In this document: one piece after another, positions 51,170-59,981 of the stretch
How the letters are laid out: every line of letters starts with the position of its first letter
Numbering within the stretch: position 1 is the first letter of the stretch
NCBI GenBank assembly: GCA_015059865.1
Contig: SUZP01000001.1
Coordinates: 1 to 64,000, forward strand
DNA: 64,000 nt
Direction: 5' to 3'
From: Rikenellaceae bacterium
GTDB taxonomy: Bacteria > Bacteroidota > Bacteroidia > Bacteroidales > Rikenellaceae
Translations under genes and position numbers: made by a program
Notes under the pieces: model-generated
What the model saw: only the letters and a program-made list of their open reading frames with translations
Told to the model about the DNA's origin: nothing
Database searches by the model: none

Positions 51170-53284
51170 TTACAACACCTCAACAGCAAGTGTAGAAGTG
51201 ATATTTGCAGAGGAGTTTCCGATGTGCAAGGTATAACCGCCCTTATTAACCTCCCACTTGTGACTCTTGTCACTCCAAAATGCCAAGTCTGCATAGTTCA
51301 ACTCGAAGGTAACGGTCTCACTCTTACCTGCCTCAACATAGACCTTCTTGAAGGCCTTTAACTCCTTCTTAGGGCGCAATACGGTTGGGTTATTCTCAGA
51401 GACATAGAGTTGCACAACCTCATAGCCTGCACGGCTACCCGTATTCTTAACACGAACGGTAACCTTCAACGGCTTCTCAATAGTGAGGTTCTTTGCAGCC
51501 TTCGCCTTATCCAACTCGAAGGTGGTGTACGAAAGACCAAATCCAAATGGATAGAGAGGTTCGATACCCTTCGACTCGTACCAACGATAGCCCACCAAAA
51601 CAGACTCCTTGTACTCTACATCGTAGATTCGAGGAGCAATCCACAACTCATTGATGTTCTTCTGAGTATGGCTAATTTTCACACTATGTGGAACCATTCC
51701 ATAAGCGGGCGAATCCTTGAACGACTTTTCGATAGTCATAGGCAACTTGCCCGAAGGGTTAATCTTTCCAACCATAATGTCAGCAATAGCCTGCATACCA
51801 CTCTGTCCGGGATACCAGCCGTAGATAATAGCCGACACCTTGTCGTTCCAGTAGCTCATATCGATACCAGAGCCCGAAAGCACCAAGACAATAACATTCT
51901 TGTTTGCAGCGCAAGCCATACGCACTAATGCCTCATCCTTCTCCGACATTGAGAATGGGCGCTCATAGCTCTCGCTGTCACGAGTTCCCGTAGCAACAAC
52001 TACAATATCGGCCTTCTGCAACTGAATAAAGTTTGGATTCTCGACAGCTGTAACCTTTGAACGAAGCGAGTTCAAAAGAGCCTGCTCAGAAGTAACTTGA
52101 TTGAAGCCCTTAACCTTCGACGAGCCACCTCCTTGTGGTGCTGTCTTAGCCCAACGACCCACGAGCAACACCTCTTGTCCCTCCTTCAATGGAAGGATGC
52201 CGTTATTCTTCAACAATACCGTACCCTCGGCAGCGGTCTGCAACGACAACTTCTCGTGCTCAGGCAACTTCGCAGCAAGAACATCCTCGTTAGGCTGACC
52301 ATTCTTGAAACGCTCGTACAAGCCGAAACGGATGCAGGTAGCAATCATCGGGCGAATCATATCGTCAATATTCTTTTCTGATAGTTTGCCGTTCTGCAAG
52401 AGTTCGCGTACCGAATTGATATGATATGGCTCATTAGCCAATCCCGGCATCTCGACATTCTGTCCCGAAAGGACAATCTTCTCCCAATCAAATACTGAGC
52501 GCCAATCGGTCATCACCAAGCCTTTAAATCCGAGTGTGCCGCGAAGGAGGTCGGTAATAACATACTTGCTTTGTCCGCACCACTCGCCATTCAACAAGTT
52601 GTAGGAGGTCATCACAGCACCTGCGCCAGCATCAATACCAGCCTTGAAGGCAGGCGTATAAATCTCCATAATGGCGCGCTCATCAACAATCGAATTCGAG
52701 AGTTTGCGCAATAGCTCAGTGTTATTGCAAAGGAAATGCTTCAAGCACGCTACCGTACCTGTCGACTGCATACCAACAACATAATTCTCTACCATACGAG
52801 CCGCCAAATATGGGTCTTCACCGAGATATTCAAAGTTACGGCCGCACTGCGAAGAGCGATAGATGTTCATACCGGGGCCGAGCAATACACCAGCACCTGC
52901 CATACGAGTCTCCCAACCCACAGCCTCGCCATACGACTTTGCCAACTCAGGGTTGAAGGTCGAAGCGAGCATAATATTTGCAGGAAATTGGGTTGTCTTC
53001 GAAGGATGACGCACCTCATTTCGGTCTGTAAGGTCGTAGTTGATACGCACGCCAGCCGAAGCATCCACCATATATACATGAGGAAGTCCCTTTGCTGGAG
53101 CACCCGGAAGGAAGAACTTGTTGTGTCCGTGAGTCATCTCAATCTTCTCGTCAAGCGAGAGTGTAGCCAATACGGCATTAGCCTTGGCTGTTGCCTCCTC
53201 CCACGACATTACTTCACCCTTCTTCTGGGCAAATACCGATGTCGCCATAGCGATAGCAACAAACGAAAGAATCAGTCTTTTCAT
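51170..53284 (-). CDS. Glycoside hydrolase family 3 (beta-glucosidase-like)
   Basis: A 704-residue exported enzyme that removes terminal beta-linked sugars. Signal peptide MKRLILSFVAIAMATSVFA; domain order is the (beta/alpha)8 barrel, the alpha/beta sandwich and a fibronectin-III-like C-terminus. The nucleophile Asp is in GLVMTDWRSV. TGTVACLKHFLCNN and GRNFEYLGEDPYLAARM are family motifs. It is alone, not in a polysaccharide-utilisation locus. Its promoter overlaps the yajC terminator. Specificity (glucose, xylose) is not readable. Confidence 0.9.
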   Translation of the reverse strand: MKRLILSFVAIAMATSVFAQKKGEVMSWEEATAKANAVLATLSLDEKIEMTHGHNKFFLPGAPAKGLPHVYMVDASAGVRINYDLTDRNEVRHPSKTTQFPANIMLASTFNPELAKSYGEAVGWETRMAGAGVLLGPGMNIYRSSQCGRNFEYLGEDPYLAARMVENYVVGMQSTGTVACLKHFLCNNTELLRKLSNSIVDERAIMEIYTPAFKAGIDAGAGAVMTSYNLLNGEWCGQSKYVITDLLRGTLGFKGLVMTDWRSVFDWEKIVLSGQNVEMPGLANEPYHINSVRELLQNGKLSEKNIDDMIRPMIATCIRFGLYERFKNGQPNEDVLAAKLPEHEKLSLQTAAEGTVLLKNNGILPLKEGQEVLLVGRWAKTAPQGGGSSKVKGFNQVTSEQALLNSLRSKVTAVENPNFIQLQKADIVVVATGTRDSESYERPFSMSEKDEALVRMACAANKNVIVLVLSGSGIDMSYWNDKVSAIIYGWYPGQSGMQAIADIMVGKINPSGKLPMTIEKSFKDSPAYGMVPHSVKISHTQKNINELWIAPRIYDVEYKESVLVGYRWYESKGIEPLYPFGFGLSYTTFELDKAKAAKNLTIEKPLKVTVRVKNTGSRAGYEVVQLYVSENNPTVLRPKKELKAFKKVYVEAGKSETVTFELNYADLAFWSDKSHKWEVNKGGYTLHIGNSSANITSTLAVEVL

Positions 53285-53318
53285 ATTAAATTTAGGTTTA
53301 ATTAATCCTTATTCTTCA

Positions 53319-53349
53319 CAAAGATAATAACTTTTCATTAAAAAGCAAA
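53319..53349 (-). promoter_or_regulatory. GH3 promoter overlapping the yajC terminator
   Basis: Minus strand: TTTG (53349-53346), 19-nt spacer, TATCTTTG (53326-53319). The TTTG is the end of the terminator T-run. Confidence 0.7.
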
Positions 53350-53378
53350 AATCGGATATAAAAATACCCGATTTTTTT
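53347..53378 (-). terminator. yajC terminator
   Basis: Minus strand: AAATCGGG pairs with CCGATTT (one mismatch); followed by TTTTTGC-TTTTT. Confidence 0.65.
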
Positions 53379-53455
53379 ACAATTTTTTCGAAAACTCTCC
53401 AACTTCAAAATCGGAGATGACGCGCTCGTGCAAAAAGAGCCAATCAGAACGATTT

Positions 53456-53788
53456 TTACTTCTTCTCCTCTTTTTTCTCTACCGGAGCAGGAGCTGCAAC
53501 CACCATATTTTTGTCGATGCGAAGAGTAACATTGCTATCCACCTCGATAAGGAGGGTTGTCTCCTCGACCTTCTTTACTACGGCATAGATACCACCTGCG
53601 GTGATAACCTTATCGCCCGATTTAAGTCCGCTGCGGAACTTCTCCATCTCCTTGCGGCGCTTAGACTCAGGTCGCCACATAAAGAAATACATAATAAGAA
53701 TCATTGCGGCAATCATCACCCAGAATGTCCAATTCGAGTAACCTGCCTGAGGTGCTGCGGTTGTAGCAGCTTGCAAAAGTGTAATCAT
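53456..53788 (-). CDS. yajC: Preprotein translocase subunit YajC
   Basis: A 110-residue accessory subunit of the Sec translocon (SecDF-YajC). One membrane helix (FWVMIAAMILIMYFFMW), then RPESKRRKEMEKFRSGLKSGDKVITAGGIYAVVKKV, the family's core, and a Pro/Lys/Glu tail. The Q/A-rich N-terminus is normal. It is 100 nt downstream of nusB on the same strand, probably cotranscribed. Confidence 0.93.
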   Translation of the reverse strand: MITLLQAATTAAPQAGYSNWTFWVMIAAMILIMYFFMWRPESKRRKEMEKFRSGLKSGDKVITAGGIYAVVKKVEETTLLIEVDSNVTLRIDKNMVVAAPAPVEKKEEKK

Positions 53789-53888
53789 AGTTTTGTTAAG
53801 TGTTTCTGTTAGTTAATTATTTTGTATGTTTCAAGCTCTTCGCCAATAGTATATCGGACAAATAAGAGTAATTTTTAACTCTTAATTC

Positions 53889-54827
53889 TTACAGTAGCCC
53901 TTTGCCCGACTTTACAATCTTACCCTCCTCGGTAAGTTGGTTTATCATCCTGTCAAGCACGCCATTGATAAAGCTGCCACTGGACTCAGTGGAGTAACAT
54001 TTAGCAATGTCGATATACTCGTTCATTGTCACTCGTACAGGTATTGACGGGAAGTTCTCCGCCTCGGCAATAGCTGTAACGAGGATAATCTTATCCATCA
54101 ACGCCACACGCTCGATATCCCAATTACGCATAGAGTTGTCGAGTAGGAGCGAAATACGGTCGTAGCCTGCAATAGCGTAGCGCAACAACGACTTTGCATA
54201 GTCGAGGTCCTCGTCGCTCTTGAACTGTGGCATCAACTTTATAGTATCGCGCTTCTCGCTCATTGACAATATTGTACGCGACACCATTGTCAAGAGAAAG
54301 CCCAAGTCATCATTCCAAAGCACCGACTGCTCTTCGAGCACCGTTTCGAGGGGCTCGAACTCTTCGAGCATTGTCATATATATATCCGACACAAGTTGCG
54401 CATCTTCACGGAATGAACGCACCTCCGAAAGCATATATTTTTGGTAGAATGGCTGACGGATTAGGGCATTGTAGAGAGCTACGATAAGGTCGCGATGGTC
54501 TTTCCACGACAACTTTCGTGCCTTCAACTCCGTCTGCAAGCCCTCATCCTCGGCAAGACGGAGGATAACCTTATTCTCCACGAACTTACGATTTGGATGC
54601 AAGTCATCGTATGTAGGTAACTTCTTATTCTCGCCAATACGGATACGCTCGGCCGCATACTCGGCAATCTCAGGAACGAGTGCGAGCAAATGAAAATATA
54701 GGTCGTAGGCGCGGTCAATCGAGGTGACGAGGTTTTTCTCGCTTACAACGGGTGTCAAACCCTCGCACTGGATATGCGCATAGACAGCTTTTACTACTTT
54801 TGTTCTAAGTACTCTTCTGCTCAACAT
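53889..54827 (-). CDS. nusB: Transcription antitermination protein NusB (long form)
   Basis: NusB (312 aa) acts with NusE (S10), NusA and NusG in rRNA antitermination. The Bacteroidetes form has a ~170-residue N-terminal extension that starts MLSRRVLRTKVVKAVYAH; the NusB fold is C-terminal, with RNWDIERVALMDKIILVTAIAEAENFPSIPVRVTMNEYIDIAKCYSTESSGSFINGVLD (the last part being the conserved RNA-binding stretch). Start at 54827, 38 nt after a TATCTTTG box. Confidence 0.92.
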   Translation of the reverse strand: MLSRRVLRTKVVKAVYAHIQCEGLTPVVSEKNLVTSIDRAYDLYFHLLALVPEIAEYAAERIRIGENKKLPTYDDLHPNRKFVENKVILRLAEDEGLQTELKARKLSWKDHRDLIVALYNALIRQPFYQKYMLSEVRSFREDAQLVSDIYMTMLEEFEPLETVLEEQSVLWNDDLGFLLTMVSRTILSMSEKRDTIKLMPQFKSDEDLDYAKSLLRYAIAGYDRISLLLDNSMRNWDIERVALMDKIILVTAIAEAENFPSIPVRVTMNEYIDIAKCYSTESSGSFINGVLDRMINQLTEEGKIVKSGKGLL

Positions 54828-54864
54828 AACATCAAGGAGCTAAACTTTTTTTATTTACCGAGCG

Positions 54865-54872
54865 CAAAGATA
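54865..54872 (-). promoter_or_regulatory. -7 box for nusB
   Basis: Minus-strand TATCTTTG. Confidence 0.55.
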
Positions 54873-54946
54873 CAAATTAAAGTGAAAAACTCTAAATTTT
54901 TAACTTTTAATTTTCGACTTTTAGCTCAAAAAACAAAGTTTTTTTG

Positions 54947-54954
54947 TATCTTTG
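54947..54954 (+). promoter_or_regulatory. -7 box for the PqqD gene
   Basis: TATCTTTG, 18 nt before the ATG at 54973. Confidence 0.6.
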
Positions 54955-54972
54955 CGACAAATTAGATAGAGT

Positions 54973-55236
54973 ATGAAATTTAGAGAAGAATACAAAGTGC
55001 GCTCTATGGCGGGCGAGAATGTGGTAATTATGCAGGGTGAGGCAGGTAGCGATATGACTCGCATAATTTCACTCAACGACTCGTCGTTGCTCCTTTGGAA
55101 CGAGTTGCAGGGCAAGGAGTTCGAGGTTTCGGATATTGCGAATATCCTCGTTGCCACCTACGAAATCGACACCGAAGTAGCCGAGCGTGATGCAAAGGCT
55201 TGGGTGGAGAAGTTGCAAGAGTGCGGACTTATTTAG
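54973..55236 (+). CDS. PqqD-family peptide-binding protein
   Basis: An 87-residue protein of the PqqD/RiPP-recognition-element type: a three-strand winged helix that binds leader peptides. Visible are VRSMAGENVVIMQG, then IISLNDSSLLLWNEL (the binding strand and helix with the conserved L-N-x-x-x-x-x-x-W pattern) and a C-terminal winged helix VEKLQECGLI. In Bacteroidetes such genes travel with HprK-like kinases and S26/ABC genes; those are 12 kb away here (39852-42855). Substrate unknown. Confidence 0.82.
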   Translation: MKFREEYKVRSMAGENVVIMQGEAGSDMTRIISLNDSSLLLWNELQGKEFEVSDIANILVATYEIDTEVAERDAKAWVEKLQECGLI

Positions 55237-55305
55237 ACGAGAGACGAAAGACGAGAGACGAGAGAAATGCAAAATTTTTAATTTTTAATTTTTAATTCTT
55301 AATTT
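55236..55305 (+). repeat. 7-nt-period array after the PqqD gene
   Basis: GACGAGA/GACGAAA units, then TTAATTT/TTAATTC units, ending at the next start codon. Confidence 0.8.
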
Positions 55306-55308
55306 GTT

Positions 55309-55722
55309 ATGAGGCGATTAGCGAAAATAACCCTGATGTTAGCCGTATACCTTGTGTGGGTATGCAGCAACTCTGTTATTTCGCTGTCGTGCTACGCAAA
55401 TCACGCAGAGCATATCCATTGCTGCGGACAGCACTGCGACTGCCACCACGAGGGTTGCGAGAAGATGCACTTCGAGTCGCCTCACGGCTGTCATCACGAC
55501 CACTCAAACCGCATCGTTCTATACGACACATCGAAGGAGCAAGAGATTGATATTAAACCCGTTATAAATAGTGTGGATTTACATCTTTTAACTCCTCACT
55601 ACTCTCCCCTCACTACTCGCTACTCACTACTCACTACTCACTATTACGAACGAAGTGAGTCTCTACCGCAATCGCCTACCCTTTTAGGGTGCGGTATGCG
55701 CGCCCCTCCCGTTGTTGCATAA
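55309..55722 (+). CDS. Secreted His/Cys-rich metal-binding protein (DUF6769 or HYC_CC_PP-like)
   Basis: A 137-residue secreted protein with a signal-like N-terminus (~residues 5-25). The centre is dense in His and Cys (HAEHIHCCGQHCDCHHEGCEKM, then HGCHHDH), and the end is CGMRAPPVVA, matching a small Bacteroidetes family that sits next to a TonB receptor and an HMA protein. Residues ~95-115 (PHYSPLTTRYSLLTTHYYER) come from an ACTACTC-type 7-nt array (55592-55645), so the wild-type family protein may lack this stretch. Probable metal (copper?) binding is inferred from residues and context. Confidence 0.65.
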   Translation: MRRLAKITLMLAVYLVWVCSNSVISLSCYANHAEHIHCCGQHCDCHHEGCEKMHFESPHGCHHDHSNRIVLYDTSKEQEIDIKPVINSVDLHLLTPHYSPLTTRYSLLTTHYYERSESLPQSPTLLGCGMRAPPVVA

Positions 55723-55788
55723 TTGCTAAAAGGTCGAGCCAAGTGCTTGACTACAAATCAATTATGTAATACTAACAACAACGGAAAA

Positions 55789-58107
55789 ATGAAAAAAATC
55801 ATATTTTTACTTATAGGTATAGTGTTCGGTACGACTATCGTATCGGCACAGAACATCACAGGTAAGGTACTCGATGCGCAGGGCAAACCCCTCCCCGGAG
55901 CATCGGTCTATTGGGCTGACACCTCGGTAGGTGTAGCAACCGACTTGGAGGGTAAGTTCACCCTCTACCGCGTGAAGGAGAACAACAGACTCGTAGCCTC
56001 GTTCCTTGGCTACACCAACGACACTCTGCGCGTGGAGCCGAAGGTGCGCGAGGTGGAGTTCAAGCTTACAGAGGGTGTTGCGGTGGATGCCGTAGTTGTG
56101 GAGGGAGGTCTCGGCAACTACATCCGCCAAGATGGACTGCTCAAAAGCGAGAATATCTCGTTTGCCGGGTTGTGCAAAATGGCTTGCTGCAACTTGGCAG
56201 AGAGTTTCGAGAATTCGGCTTCGGTAACGGTAGGTTTCAGCGATGCCATTTCGGGCGCACGACAAATCAAGATGCTCGGCTTGGCAGGAACATACACGCA
56301 AATACTCGATGAAAACCGCACCATAATGCGTGGTTTGTCAGCTCCTTACGGCTTGTCCTACACACCGGGTATGTGGCTCTCGTCAATTCAGGTATCGAAG
56401 GGTATCGCCTCGGTTACGGCAGGACACGAGGCGATTACGGGACAGATAAACCTCGAACATCGCAAGCCGACTGACGAGGAGCGTCTCTTCTTAAACCTCT
56501 TCCTCGACAGCCACCTCAAACCCGAATTTAACCTCTCGACTGCACTCCCCGTAACGAAGGATAAGCGACTTTCGACCGTTATCTTGGCACACGGAGCGAG
56601 TGGCACAATCAACCACGACAGCAACAAAGATGGCTACCGCGACACTCCACTCGCCCGCACAGGCTCGATAGCCAATCGTTGGCTCTATCAGGCGGAGAAT
56701 GGTATGCAGGTGCGTTGGGGCGCGAAGTACATCTACGACCATCGCATCGGCGGCCAGATGAACTACGATACCAAGTGGCACAAGGACTCCTACTTCAATA
56801 ACGGCAAGTCGTGGCGTGAGAATTGGCACGAGAAGAACATCTACGGCTCGGAGGTTAAAAACCAAGAGGCGAATGTATATTTCAAGCTCGGCACGCCCGT
56901 AGGCGAGGCGGTGTTCGACAAGGAGAACAACGAGGAGTTGCGCTCGAATATCGCCGTAGTGGTCGATTACGACTTCTTCGACGAGGATAGCTACTTCGGA
57001 GCCGACAAGCTCTATCGTGGTCGTCAGCATATGACCACAGCGAATGCGATGTATGTCCACTACTTCACACCGCGTTCATCGCTCAATAGCGGTATCAGCG
57101 CATCGTCACGCTGGGTAGATGAGGGACTTTTCGACTGGACTCGTGCAGCCTATAATGGCGAAAACATCCTCCCTGCACACCGCAACGAGAGCGAGGTGGG
57201 TGCCTACACCGAGTACACCTTTAACCTCAAAGATAAGTTGTCGGTGGTGGCAGGTATTCGCTACGACTACGCATTCTACTTTAAGAAGCACCTCGTAACA
57301 CCGCGTGCGCATATCAAGTGGAACATCACCCCAACCACCGTACTGCGTGGCTCGGCAGGTTTGGGACACCGCCCTACCGATATCGTAACGGATAATATTG
57401 GTATCTTGGCAACAGGTCGTACCATCAATATCGACACCAACCTCGACCGTATGGAGCACGCACTGACTGCTGGTGGCTCGCTCTCGCAGAGCATCACAAC
57501 ATTCGCGCCTAATGATATGACAATCAGCGTAGATTACTTCTACACGCGCATATTTAATACGGTGGTGGTAGACCAAGAGGGCAACCCTTGGACTATCGAC
57601 ATCTACAACAACGATGGTATGTCGCGTACCCACACCGCACAGATTGATATCACTTGGACACCAATCAAGCGATTCGATATCTTTGCGACCTTCCGCTATA
57701 CCGACTCGCGTTATACAATCAACAACAACGGCGCACCTGAAATGGTCGAAAGACCACTTGTAAGCCGTTACAAGGCGTTGATTAACTTGCAGTACGCTAC
57801 CAATATGCGCAAGTGGACATTCGACCTTACGGCGCAGTTGAATGGCCCTGCACGCATACCTACGCAGACAGGCGATTTAAAGGACTCGACCTTGTCGCCA
57901 ATCTATCCGATGTTGTTTGCGCAGGTGTCGCGCCGTATCAAGAAGTGGGAGATATATGTTGGTTGCGAGAATATACTGAATTTCAAGCAGAAAAACCCGA
58001 TAATTTCGGGCGATGCACCATACTCAACCGCCTTCAACTCATCGTTGATTTGGGGACCACTGATGGGTGCAAAGGCCTATATCGGAGTGAGGTTTAACCT
58101 ATACTAA
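55789..58107 (+). CDS. TonB-dependent receptor (carboxypeptidase-domain type)
   Basis: A 772-residue outer-membrane receptor. The ATG at 55789 gives the signal peptide MKKIIFLLIGIVFGTTIVSAQ; next a carboxypeptidase-regulatory-like domain (ITGKVLDAQGKPLPGASVYWADTSVGVATDLEGKFTL), the plug, and a 22-strand barrel ending GAKAYIGVRFNLY. LCKMACCNLAESFENSASVTV is a cysteine-bearing plug motif found in receptors for metals (and metal complexes). It is TonB-driven import. Between the His/Cys-rich gene (66 nt) and the HMA gene (65 nt) it forms a metal-uptake operon. Confidence 0.88.
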   Translation: MKKIIFLLIGIVFGTTIVSAQNITGKVLDAQGKPLPGASVYWADTSVGVATDLEGKFTLYRVKENNRLVASFLGYTNDTLRVEPKVREVEFKLTEGVAVDAVVVEGGLGNYIRQDGLLKSENISFAGLCKMACCNLAESFENSASVTVGFSDAISGARQIKMLGLAGTYTQILDENRTIMRGLSAPYGLSYTPGMWLSSIQVSKGIASVTAGHEAITGQINLEHRKPTDEERLFLNLFLDSHLKPEFNLSTALPVTKDKRLSTVILAHGASGTINHDSNKDGYRDTPLARTGSIANRWLYQAENGMQVRWGAKYIYDHRIGGQMNYDTKWHKDSYFNNGKSWRENWHEKNIYGSEVKNQEANVYFKLGTPVGEAVFDKENNEELRSNIAVVVDYDFFDEDSYFGADKLYRGRQHMTTANAMYVHYFTPRSSLNSGISASSRWVDEGLFDWTRAAYNGENILPAHRNESEVGAYTEYTFNLKDKLSVVAGIRYDYAFYFKKHLVTPRAHIKWNITPTTVLRGSAGLGHRPTDIVTDNIGILATGRTINIDTNLDRMEHALTAGGSLSQSITTFAPNDMTISVDYFYTRIFNTVVVDQEGNPWTIDIYNNDGMSRTHTAQIDITWTPIKRFDIFATFRYTDSRYTINNNGAPEMVERPLVSRYKALINLQYATNMRKWTFDLTAQLNGPARIPTQTGDLKDSTLSPIYPMLFAQVSRRIKKWEIYVGCENILNFKQKNPIISGDAPYSTAFNSSLIWGPLMGAKAYIGVRFNLY

Positions 58108-58172
58108 TTGAGAATTGAGAATTGAGAATTGAGAATTGAGAATTAAAAATTAAAAATTAAAAGTTACAAGTT

Positions 58173-58481
58173 ATGAAAAAGATTATGATGATTTTGGCTG
58201 CGCTTGCCGTAGTTGCAGGTGTAGCAACAGCAGCCCCAAAGCAGAAGGCTGAGAAGGTCATTTCGACCGTAGTATTTACCACCGACATCGACTGCGCACA
58301 CTGCGCACAGAAGGTATTGAACACCATCCCTTACGAGAAGGGTATCAAGGATGTGCAGGTAGATGTACCAACCAAGACCGTAACTGTAAAGTTCGATGCT
58401 GCGAAGAACTCGACAGAGTCGCTCACAAAGGCTTTCGAGAGCATCAAGGTAAAGGTATTGAAGAGCGAGGAGAAGAAGTAA
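58173..58481 (+). CDS. Periplasmic heavy-metal-associated (HMA) domain protein
   Basis: A 102-residue exported protein: signal peptide (MKKIMMILAALAVVAGVATA), then an HMA ferredoxin-like domain with DIDCAHCAQK (Cys41, Cys44), the metal-binding CxxC, and DVPTKTVTVKFDAAK. It is likely the periplasmic carrier that accepts metal from the TonB receptor. Copper is the usual ligand, but that is inference. A heptamer array separates it from the receptor and a terminator follows. Confidence 0.88.
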   Translation: MKKIMMILAALAVVAGVATAAPKQKAEKVISTVVFTTDIDCAHCAQKVLNTIPYEKGIKDVQVDVPTKTVTVKFDAAKNSTESLTKAFESIKVKVLKSEEKK

Positions 58482-58498
58482 TCATCTCCGAGACTACG

Positions 58499-58543
58499 AA
58501 AATATGCGTGTTCCGACCAAGTGTGTTGAGACGCGCATATTTT
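58499..58543 (+). terminator. Terminator of the metal-uptake operon
   Basis: AAAATATGCG pairs with CGCATATTTT (10 bp, larger loop). Confidence 0.6.
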
Positions 58544-58631
58544 ATTGAATATTACAAAACAAAAAGGAGTCTATTTTTAGCGTTTTTTCAATAAAACCAC
58601 AAAACTATTTCCTAATCTTTAATTCTTTTTG

Positions 58632-58639
58632 TACCTTTG
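58632..58639 (+). promoter_or_regulatory. -7 box for pfp
   Basis: TACCTTTG, 44 nt before the ATG at 58684. Confidence 0.55.
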
Positions 58640-58683
58640 AGCGAAATTTTAGGTTATTTCTAATTAAAATTCTATAAAACACT

Positions 58684-59916
58684 ATGAAAGAAGCAATTGC
58701 AATTCTTACAGGTGGCGGTCCTGCACCGGGTATGAACACCGTTGTAGGCAGCGTTGCCAAGACTTTCCTTGCAAAGGGTTATCGCGTTATCGGTTTACAC
58801 CACGGATATTCGGGTTTGTTCAATCCAAACCCTCGCCACGAGGACTTGGACTTCTTCAAGGCTGACTATATCTTCAATCAGGGTGGCTCGTACCTTACAA
58901 TGAGCCGTTTCAAGCCAACTGATGCAGATTTCGAGAATAATTTCAACCTCTCGTTCTTCACCGAGAATAACATCAAGTTGCTCGTAACCGTAGGTGGTGA
59001 TGATACCGCTTCGACAGCAAACCGCATCGCTAAGTTCTTGGAGGCTAAGCAGTACCCTATCGCAAATATCCATGTTCCAAAGACTATCGACAACGACCTT
59101 CCACTTCCTGCTGGCACACCAACATTCGGCTACCAGTCGGCTAAGGAGGGCGGCACCGTTATCGGTCGCGCCGTATACAACGATGCTCGTACATCGTCTA
59201 ACTGGTTTGTCGTAGCGGCAATGGGCCGTTCGGCAGGCCACCTCGCATTCGGCATTGGCTCGGCTTGCCACTACCCTATGATTGTTATTCCTGAGATGTT
59301 CAACAAGACCGAGATTACTGTCGAGAAGATTGTAAACTTGGTTGTGTCGGCAATCATCAAGCGCAAGTTGATGGGTATCGAGTATGGCGCCGCAATGATT
59401 TCGGAGGGTGTATTCCACTCGCTCTCTGACGAGGAGATTGCAAAGTCGGGTGTTCACTTCTCGTATGATGACCACGGACACCCTGAGTTGGGTAAGGTGT
59501 CGAAGGCACATATCTTCAACGAGATGTTGGAGAAGAAGGTCAAGGAGTTGGACTTGAAGGTTAAGTCGCGCCCAGTGGAGATTGGCTACGAGGTGCGTTG
59601 TCAAACCCCTATCGCATACGACTTGGTTTACTGCTCGGAGTTGGGTATGGGCGTATACAAGCTCTTCTCGGAGGGTAAGACCGGCTGTATGGTCTATATC
59701 TCGCAGGATGGCTTCGTGTCACCACTCTACTTGAAGGATTTGCAGGACCCTACAACCGGCAAGATTCCACCACGCCTCGTAAATATCGAGTCGGACAAGG
59801 TACAGCAGGTCATCAACAACATCTTGAACTATGTTACCGAGGAGGACTACGCAGCTGCAAAGCAGTATGTCGCTAATCCTGAGGAGTTCGATTTCCGCAA
59901 GATTTTGAACTGGTAA
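58684..59916 (+). CDS. pfp: PPi-type 6-phosphofructokinase
   Basis: A 410-residue phosphofructokinase that phosphorylates fructose 6-phosphate in glycolysis. The nucleotide-site GGDDT (residues 104-108; ATP enzymes have GGDGS) and PKTIDND (132-138; ATP enzymes have PGTIDND) mark use of pyrophosphate, making the step reversible. GGGPAPGMN, MGRSAGHLAFGIG and VRCQTPIAYDL are family elements. Start preceded by a TACCTTTG box; a 13-bp terminator follows. Confidence 0.92.
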   Translation: MKEAIAILTGGGPAPGMNTVVGSVAKTFLAKGYRVIGLHHGYSGLFNPNPRHEDLDFFKADYIFNQGGSYLTMSRFKPTDADFENNFNLSFFTENNIKLLVTVGGDDTASTANRIAKFLEAKQYPIANIHVPKTIDNDLPLPAGTPTFGYQSAKEGGTVIGRAVYNDARTSSNWFVVAAMGRSAGHLAFGIGSACHYPMIVIPEMFNKTEITVEKIVNLVVSAIIKRKLMGIEYGAAMISEGVFHSLSDEEIAKSGVHFSYDDHGHPELGKVSKAHIFNEMLEKKVKELDLKVKSRPVEIGYEVRCQTPIAYDLVYCSELGMGVYKLFSEGKTGCMVYISQDGFVSPLYLKDLQDPTTGKIPPRLVNIESDKVQQVINNILNYVTEEDYAAAKQYVANPEEFDFRKILNW

Positions 59917-59936
59917 GTATCAAATATCACAGAAAA

Positions 59937-59977
59937 GGGCCTGCCTAACAAGTGAAAAAGTTAGGCAGGCTCTTTTT
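59937..59977 (+). terminator. pfp terminator
   Basis: GGGCCTGCCTAAC pairs with GTTAGGCAGGCTC, then TTTTT; nearly the same as the hairpin at 16482. Confidence 0.85.
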
Positions 59978-59981
59978 GTCG

